A DNA stretch of 21,713 nucleotides from JBPCPM01 sp050999155 (GTDB taxonomy: Bacteria > Actinomycetota > Thermoleophilia > Solirubrobacterales > 70-9): the NCBI GenBank assembly GCA_050999155.1, contig JBPCPM010000007.1, forward strand, positions 1 to 21,713, written 5' to 3'. Positions 14,171 to 18,896 of this stretch are shown here, in pieces (positions within the stretch are counted from its first letter, which is position 1; each line of letters begins with the position of its first letter). Position numbers and translations under genes: made by a program. Under the pieces are notes generated by a model that was not told the DNA's origin, did not search any database, and saw nothing but the letters and a program-made list of their open reading frames with translations.

Positions 14171-15556
14171 TCATGACCAGTCCCGGATGTCGACGAAGTG
14201 GCCGGCGACGGCAGCCGCAGCCGCCATCTGGGGGCTGGCCAGGTGGGTCCGCCCGCCCTTGCCCTGGCGGCCCTCGAAGTTGCGGTTCGACGTCGACGCG
14301 CAGCGCTCGCCGGGATCCAGGGTGTCGGGATTCATGCCCAGGCACATAGAGCAGCCCGCCGTCCGCCACTCGAAGCCGGCCGCCTGGAAGACCTCGTCGA
14401 GGCCCTCCTCGATGGCCTGCCTCGAGACCTGCTGGGAGCCGGGGACGACCATGGCGCGGACGCCGTCGGCCACCTTGTGCCCCTGGACCACTTCGGCGGC
14501 GGCCCGCAGGTCGCCGATCCGGGAGTTCGTGCACGAGCCGAGGAACACCCGCTCGAGCGGGATCTCCTGGATCGGCGTGTTGGCCTCCAGGCCCATGTAG
14601 GCCAGGGCGCGCTCGGCGGCCTCGCGGTCGGCCGGAGCATCCATCTGCGCCGGGTCGGGCACGCGGTCGGTCACCTCGGCGACCATGCCGGGCGTTGTGC
14701 CCCAGGTGACCATGGGCGAGATCTCGTCGGCGGCGATCTCGACCTCCCGGTCGAAGCTCGCACCGTCGTCGGATGGCAGCTCGCGCCAGCGGGCCACGGC
14801 CGCGTCGAAGTCGGCCGGGGCGCCGGGACGGCCACGGACCCACTCGAACGTCGTCTCGTCGGGGGCGATCATCCCCGCCCGGCCGCCGCCCTCGATCGTC
14901 ATGTTGCACACGGTCATCCGGCCTTCCATCGACAGCTCCTCGATGGCCGGTCCCGCGTACTCGACGGCATGCCCCTGGAACCCGTCGGTGCCCAGGCGGC
15001 CGATCGTGGCGAGGATGAGGTCCTTGGCCGTGACGCCGGGTCCCCGCGTGCCGGTGTAGGTGATCCGCATCGTCTGGGGCCGCTGCTGGCCGAGGGTCTG
15101 GGTGGCCAGGACGTGCTCGACCTCGGAGGTGCCGATCCCGAAGGCCAGGGCGCCGAAGGCCCCGTGGGTCGACGTGTGCGAGTCGCCGCAGACGATCGTC
15201 ATCCCGGGCTGGGTCGCTCCGAGCTCCGGCCCGATCACGTGGACGATCCCCTGGCGGTCGGAACCGAGCGAGTAGACCGGGACGCCGAACTCCTCGCAGT
15301 TGTGCTCCAGCGTCTCGACCTGCTTGCGCGAGAGGTGGTCGGCGATCCGCTGGGCGGTCGGCGTGCCGTCGGTCGGCACGTTGTGGTCGGCCGTGGCCAG
15401 GGTGCGGTCGGGCCGGCGCACGGGGCGGTCGGCCAGGCGCAGGCCGTCGAAGGCCTGGGGCGAGGTCACCTCGTGCACCAGGTGCAGGTCGATGTAGATC
15501 AGGTTCTCGGCGACCTCGTGGGCCTCCCAGATCTTTTCGAACAGTGGTTTCGGCAT
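14171..15556 (-). CDS. leuC: 3-isopropylmalate dehydratase large subunit
   Basis: LeuC is the [4Fe-4S] aconitase-family subunit of isopropylmalate isomerase. In the 461-aa protein the cluster ligands are visible: C342 in GSCTNSRIGD and C402 and C405 in AGCSMCLGMNPD. Other signatures are DLHLVHEVTSPQAF, ATADHNVPT, CGDSHTSTHGAFGALAFGIGTSEVEHVLATQ and SNRNFEGRQG. The ATG at 15554-15556 is preceded by AGGAGG at 8 nt. It lies 18 bp downstream of the XRE-cupin gene, so the regulator and leuCD are almost surely cotranscribed. Confidence 0.98.
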   Translation of the reverse strand: MPKPLFEKIWEAHEVAENLIYIDLHLVHEVTSPQAFDGLRLADRPVRRPDRTLATADHNVPTDGTPTAQRIADHLSRKQVETLEHNCEEFGVPVYSLGSDRQGIVHVIGPELGATQPGMTIVCGDSHTSTHGAFGALAFGIGTSEVEHVLATQTLGQQRPQTMRITYTGTRGPGVTAKDLILATIGRLGTDGFQGHAVEYAGPAIEELSMEGRMTVCNMTIEGGGRAGMIAPDETTFEWVRGRPGAPADFDAAVARWRELPSDDGASFDREVEIAADEISPMVTWGTTPGMVAEVTDRVPDPAQMDAPADREAAERALAYMGLEANTPIQEIPLERVFLGSCTNSRIGDLRAAAEVVQGHKVADGVRAMVVPGSQQVSRQAIEEGLDEVFQAAGFEWRTAGCSMCLGMNPDTLDPGERCASTSNRNFEGRQGKGGRTHLASPQMAAAAAVAGHFVDIRDWS

Positions 15557-15574
15557 CGGTGCGTCCTCCTGTGG

Positions 15575-16171
15575 TCAGCTGCGGCGCAGCCCGGCGGCGA
15601 CCACGGCGATGAACCGCGCCTCCCCCGGTCCGGGGTTCTCGAAGTGGTGGGGCAGATCGGCGTCGAAGGTCACGGCATCGCCCGGAGCGAGCCGGTGCTC
15701 GGTGCCTTCGACCCACAGGATGGGCGTTCCTGCGAGCACGACGGCCGTCTCGCGGGCGCCGGGTTCGTGGATGGGCGGATCGTCGGGGCCCGCGGTCGTG
15801 CTTCCGGCGGCCAGGACATGCTCGGAGACGTCGGCTCGCTGGCCGGGCAGCGGCGGCGTGAGCTCGGTGAAGCGGTGCCCGTCGCGGTGGGTCTCACGGC
15901 GGTCGCCGGCGCGGACGACGACGACGTGGCCGGACTCGTCGAGGCGCAGCAGCTGGGAGAGGCTCAGCTCCAGCCCTTGGGCGATTTTGGTGGCGACGGC
16001 GAGCGTGGGGCTGGTCTCGCCCCGCTCGACCTGGGAGAGCATGGGCGCGCTGACCCCGCTGCATTCGGCCAGCTCCCGCAGGGAAAGGTCCATGGCCTCG
16101 CGGAGCAGCCGGACGCGGCCGCCGACCGCGGGCGGCGTATTGCGCTCCGGAGTGACAGTGGATGCCGACAC
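15575..16171 (-). CDS. XRE-family transcriptional regulator with C-terminal cupin domain
   Basis: The 198-aa protein has an N-terminal XRE helix-turn-helix (about residues 18-75: RVRLLREAMDLSLRELAE, SAPMLSQVERGETSPTL, IAQGLELSLSQLL). A C-terminal cupin_2 domain follows (about 115-190: HEPGARETAVVLAGTP, HRLAPGDAVTFDADLPHHFEN) that would bind a small ligand or metal. This architecture is common in regulators of amino-acid and polyamine metabolism. The GTG start at 16169-16171 has no Shine-Dalgarno but has TAACGT 7 nt upstream, inside a palindrome, which suggests a leaderless, autoregulated gene. It precedes leuC by 18 bp, so it may control leuCD as well as itself. The ligand cannot be read from sequence. 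Confidence 0.9.
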   Translation of the reverse strand: MSASTVTPERNTPPAVGGRVRLLREAMDLSLRELAECSGVSAPMLSQVERGETSPTLAVATKIAQGLELSLSQLLRLDESGHVVVVRAGDRRETHRDGHRFTELTPPLPGQRADVSEHVLAAGSTTAGPDDPPIHEPGARETAVVLAGTPILWVEGTEHRLAPGDAVTFDADLPHHFENPGPGEARFIAVVAAGLRRS

Positions 16172-16175
16172 CGGG

Positions 16176-16201
16176 TGTACGTTATCACGTACATCTGTAC
16201 G
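16176..16201. promoter_or_regulatory. Operator with three half-sites over the XRE-cupin promoter
   Basis: TGTACGT-TATC-ACGTACA (16176-16193) is a perfect 7-bp-arm palindrome. The shared half-site forms a second perfect palindrome, CGTACA-TC-TGTACG (16188-16201). On the minus strand the -10 TAACGT (16179-16184) lies inside the first palindrome, 7 nt before the GTG start. The natural reader is the XRE-cupin protein encoded immediately downstream; this is inferred. Confidence 0.65.
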
Positions 16202-16231
16202 GCGGGGGGCCGCCCCCCGCCGACCGGGCGC

Positions 16232-16843
16232 TCAGACCGTCACGGGCTCCTCCCGCCCCACGAGCCGCACCGCGACCACCGTCACGGCGACGATCCACAG
16301 CGCGAGGACAAGCGACACGAAGAAGCCCAGCGGCGTCACGAGAACGAGGGCCAGCGGGATCGACACCCAGCCGAGCCACGACGGCAGGAGCGGCGAGGCC
16401 AACGCCGCGAAGCCGAAGCTCCAGACCAGGATGGCCCCGCCCACGAGCAACGCGATGAAGTTCGTGGGCGCGCCGTACATCGCCCGGAACGTCTCCGGCT
16501 CGATCGTCCCTGCGAGGTCCGCAAGCTCGATCTGCTGGGTCGCGAAGCCGCCGATCGCGACCGCCATCAGCAGCGTCCCCGCCAACGCGCCGACACCCAG
16601 CGCCGGCGTACCGGCCAGCCCCAGCACGCGAACCAGCGCGATGCCGAATGCCACGATGAACAGGCCGGAGTAGGCCAGCAACACGCCCGACACATCCTGC
16701 TTGTCCTCCGAGAAGAAGTCGACGATCGCCTGGGCGTTCTTGACGTCGGTGTCCGGCGACTCCCCCGACACCAGGATCGCGACGACGAACAGCACAACCG
16801 CTATCACCCCGGTCAGGGGTGCCCAACGAGCCAGCCTCGCCAT
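16232..16843 (-). CDS. Small integral membrane protein of unknown function
   Basis: The 203-aa protein has about six hydrophobic helices. The first is WAPLTGVIAVVLFVVAILVSG (N-terminal). The second and third lie at about 52-75 and 82-105, and the last three cover about 128-195. Between helices 1 and 2 is a polar stretch (SPDTDVKNAQAIVDFFSEDKQDVSG) that suggests a short extracytoplasmic loop. I do not recognise a functional family; it is of the DUF4386-like four-to-six-helix kind. The ATG (16841-16843) has GGAGG 5 nt upstream, and a good promoter with TTGACA lies at 16893-16920. The XRE-cupin gene follows after 60 bp with its own promoter. Confidence 0.8.
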   Translation of the reverse strand: MARLARWAPLTGVIAVVLFVVAILVSGESPDTDVKNAQAIVDFFSEDKQDVSGVLLAYSGLFIVAFGIALVRVLGLAGTPALGVGALAGTLLMAVAIGGFATQQIELADLAGTIEPETFRAMYGAPTNFIALLVGGAILVWSFGFAALASPLLPSWLGWVSIPLALVLVTPLGFFVSLVLALWIVAVTVVAVRLVGREEPVTV

Positions 16844-16892
16844 GGTTTCCTCCAGTTGTGAAGGGCGACCCCGTGACCGCCCAGACCGGCCG

Positions 16893-16920
16893 ACTATCTC
16901 ACCTTTTGGAGTGCTGTCAA
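16893..16920 (-). promoter_or_regulatory. Promoter for the small membrane protein gene
   Basis: A consensus -35 TTGACA (16915-16920) is followed after 16 bp by GATAGT (16893-16898). Transcription would start near 16886, giving a leader of about 43 nt with a good Shine-Dalgarno. It is the best -35 seen in the window. Confidence 0.6.
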
Positions 16921-16930
16921 GGGGCGCCGG

Positions 16931-16959
16931 CGGGGCCGGAGATGGCTGCTCCGGCCCCG
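16931..16959 (-). terminator. Strong GC hairpin downstream of leuA
   Basis: CGGGGCCGGAG-ATGGCTG-CTCCGGCCCCG is an 11-bp perfect stem with a 7-nt loop, about 120 nt beyond the leuA stop and just before the next promoter. There is no U-run in the leuA direction, so it would be a U-less terminator or an RNA 3'-end stabiliser. The 16960-17081 stretch between it and leuA holds no supported gene. Confidence 0.5.
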
Positions 16960-17081
16960 TTTCGGCCCTCCGTCACAGGTTGACGCGAGTGATGAACTCG
17001 CCGAAGGCCAGGCAGAGGGTGAAGCCGATCAGGACCGCCCCGGGCTCCAGATAGCCGTGACCGTGCGATATCGCTCGCTGC

Positions 17082-18677
17082 CTACGGTCCAGGCGTGTGC
17101 AGCGGATCGGCCGCTCCCGCGGTGGCCCGCTCGGCCTCGCTGGTCGCCACGCCCTCGAGCGCGTTCGACAGCGCCCGGACGTAGGCGGTCGCCGACGCGG
17201 CGATGATGTCCGTCGAGACCCCCTGGCCGGTCGCCAGGTTGCCCTCGGCCCGCAGCACCACGGTGACCTCGCCGAGGGCATCGCGGCCCTCGGTCACCGC
17301 GCTGACCCGGTAGGACCGCAGCTCGGCCTGCCGGCCCACCGCCTGCTGGATCGCGCCGAAGACGGCGTCGACCGGACCGTCGCCGCTCCCGGAAGCCTCG
17401 ACCTTCTCGCCCGAAGGCATGGTCAGGGCGACGGTGGCCTGCGGTTCGGCCCGCGAGGACGCCTGCACGTCGAACCACTCAAGGGTGTAGGCGGCCACGG
17501 TCTCGCGCATCTCGTCGGAGACGATCGCCTCGAGATCCATGGCGGTCACCTGCTTTTTCTTGTCGGCGATCTCCTTGAACCGCGCGAACGCCTGGTTCAG
17601 CGCCTGACCGTCCACCCGGAACCCCAGCTCCTCCAGGGCGTTGCGCAGCGCGTGGCGACCGGAGTGCTTGCCCAGCACGATCGCGTTGGCCTCCAGGCCC
17701 ACCTCGCGGGCGTCCATGATCTCGTAGGTCGAGCGCTTCTTGAGCACCCCGTCCTGGTGAATACCGGACTCGTGGGCGAAGGCGTTGCGTCCGACGATTG
17801 CCTTGTTCGGAGGCACCTGGTAGCCGGTGAACCGCGAGACCAGGCGGCTGGTGCGCGCGAGCTCCCGGGTCTCGAGCGTGGTGTCGATCCCGTGCACGTC
17901 TCGGCGGGTGCGCAGCAGCATCGCGATCTCCTCCAGCGAGCAGTTGCCGGCCCGCTCGCCGATGCCGTTGACCGCGCACTCGACCTGGCGCGCTCCCGCC
18001 AGCAACCCCGCGTAGGAGTTGGCCACCGCCAGGCCCAGGTCGTCGTGGCAGTGGACCGACACCCGGACGCCGTCGAGCCCCGGGACCAGCTCGTACAGAC
18101 GGCCCAGGTAGGCCGTGTACTCGGCCGGCGTCGTGTAGCCGACGGTGTCGGGAATGTTGATGACGCCTGCCCCCTCCTCCACCGCGATCGCGCACACCTC
18201 GGCGGTGAACTCGATATCGGCGCGGGTCGCGTCCATCGGGGAGAACTCCACGTCCTCGCAGTAGGACCGCGCCAGGGCGACGGCGGCGCGGGCCTGGCCC
18301 TTGACGTCCTCGTGGGTCGTCTTGAGCTGGTGGGTGATGTGGATGTCCGACGTCGAGATGAACGTGTGGATCCGGGGCTGCTCGGCGTCACGGACCGCAC
18401 CCCAGGCAGCGTCGATATCGGCCTTGTGGGTTCGGGCCAGGCCAGCCACGATCGGGCCGTGCACCGCGCGGGCAATGGCCTGGACCGCCTCGAAATCACC
18501 GGGCGAGGTGATCGGGAAGCCGGCCTCGATCACGTCGACGCCCAGGCGGGCGAGTTGCTGGGCGATCTCGACCTTTTCCTGGGTGTTCAGCGAGATGCCC
18601 GGGGACTGCTCCCCGTCGCGCAGGGTCGTGTCGAAGACGTGGACGCGGTCTGGCTCTGCCGGCTGTGATGCGCTCAT
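17082..18677 (-). CDS. leuA: 2-isopropylmalate synthase
   Basis: LeuA condenses 2-ketoisovalerate and acetyl-CoA, the committed step to leucine. The 531-aa protein has the DRE-TIM motif DTTLRDGEQSPG (residues 16-27), the metal ligands HCHDD (H209, H211), and NGIGERAGNCSLEEI. GRNAFAHESGIHQDGVLK follows. A C-terminal LeuA dimerisation domain (about 395-510) normally binds leucine for feedback inhibition. Length fits the LeuA type 1 group. The ATG at 18675-18677 has AAGGAG 9 nt upstream. The upstream leader encodes a leucine-rich peptide whose Leu codons are complementary to this Shine-Dalgarno, so expression is probably controlled by leucine supply. It is followed by a strong hairpin and is likely monocistronic. 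Confidence 0.97.
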   Translation of the reverse strand: MSASQPAEPDRVHVFDTTLRDGEQSPGISLNTQEKVEIAQQLARLGVDVIEAGFPITSPGDFEAVQAIARAVHGPIVAGLARTHKADIDAAWGAVRDAEQPRIHTFISTSDIHITHQLKTTHEDVKGQARAAVALARSYCEDVEFSPMDATRADIEFTAEVCAIAVEEGAGVINIPDTVGYTTPAEYTAYLGRLYELVPGLDGVRVSVHCHDDLGLAVANSYAGLLAGARQVECAVNGIGERAGNCSLEEIAMLLRTRRDVHGIDTTLETRELARTSRLVSRFTGYQVPPNKAIVGRNAFAHESGIHQDGVLKKRSTYEIMDAREVGLEANAIVLGKHSGRHALRNALEELGFRVDGQALNQAFARFKEIADKKKQVTAMDLEAIVSDEMRETVAAYTLEWFDVQASSRAEPQATVALTMPSGEKVEASGSGDGPVDAVFGAIQQAVGRQAELRSYRVSAVTEGRDALGEVTVVLRAEGNLATGQGVSTDIIAASATAYVRALSNALEGVATSEAERATAGAADPLHTPGP

Positions 18678-18684
18678 GGCGCTG

Positions 18685-18695
18685 TGCTCCTTCTC
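18685..18695 (-). promoter_or_regulatory. leuA Shine-Dalgarno region that can be sequestered
   Basis: The RNA reads GAGAAGGAGCA, containing the leuA Shine-Dalgarno AAGGAG (18687-18692). It is perfectly complementary over 11 nt to UGCUCCUUCUC at 18766-18776, which lies inside Leu codons 11 to 14 of the leader peptide. Pairing would block ribosome access to leuA. Confidence 0.6.
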
Positions 18696-18744
18696 TTGTG
18701 CTCCGATGGATCCTTCTGGGTTTGCGGCTAGCGGCCGCCCGCGC

Positions 18745-18807
18745 TTACTCCCCCCGAGGGGGGAGGAGAAGGAGCAGGGAGAGCGGGCTGTGGCGCCGGA
18801 TACGCAT
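18745..18807 (-). CDS. leuL: Leucine-rich leader peptide of leuA
   Basis: A 20-codon frame, MRIRRHSPLSLLLLLPPRGE, ends in TAA 67 nt before the leuA start. It has six leucines, five consecutive (codons CTG CTC CTT CTC CTC), the hallmark of a leader peptide that senses charged tRNA-Leu. A -10 box TAGGCT (18821-18826) lies 13 nt before its ATG, so the mRNA would carry only a few bases before this start. Leucine-codon leaders upstream of leuA are established for several bacteria. The symbol leuL is used by analogy. Very short, so unlikely to be called automatically. Confidence 0.75.
   Translation of the reverse strand: MRIRRHSPLSLLLLLPPRGE
18748..18765 (-). promoter_or_regulatory. Hairpin at the end of the leuA leader peptide
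   Basis: CTCCCCCC-TC-GGGGGGAG in the RNA is a near-perfect palindrome (6-8 bp stem) covering the last codons of the leader ORF. It directly abuts the anti-Shine-Dalgarno segment (18766-18776), so it could stack on the helix formed with the leuA Shine-Dalgarno. A ribosome near the stop codon would melt it. A further 5-bp hairpin, GCGGC/GCCGC, lies at 18724-18738. No U-run follows either, so neither is a typical intrinsic terminator. Confidence 0.55.
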
Positions 18808-18820
18808 CGGAATCACCGCC

Positions 18821-18826
18821 AGCCTA
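18821..18826 (-). promoter_or_regulatory. -10 box for the leuL-leuA transcript
   Basis: TAGGCT fits TANNNT and lies 13 nt upstream of the leader ATG, placing the start site about 6 nt before that ATG. No convincing -35 is seen. It is divergent from the transporter promoter about 50 bp away. Confidence 0.45.
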
Positions 18827-18876
18827 GCGGACAGCAGGGGCCCCGGCGAGCGGTCGGGGGGTCGCCTGGACGGGGC

Positions 18877-18882
18877 TATGCT
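18877..18882 (+). promoter_or_regulatory. -10 box for the cation-chloride cotransporter gene
   Basis: TATGCT lies 14 nt before the ATG at 18897, giving a predicted leader of about 8 nt. No clear -35 was found. Confidence 0.4.
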
Positions 18883-18896
18883 CGCGAGCAGGGCAG

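Noticed and set aside
14198..16861. Long plus-strand open frame (887 codons) opposite leuC, the regulator and the membrane gene
   Set aside because: It is antisense to three genes with clear motifs, and its product is low-complexity Gly/Arg/Val-rich. Such frames are expected in GC-rich DNA because of third-position bias.
16973..17054. Hydrophobic short frame ending GEFITRVNL between leuA and the terminator hairpin
   Set aside because: It looks like a membrane peptide, but there is no ATG, GTG or TTG at a sensible place; the only upstream start lies deep within leuA in another frame. It may be a decayed remnant.
17097..18668. 523-codon plus-strand frame opposite leuA
   Set aside because: It mirrors leuA almost exactly and has no recognisable domain.
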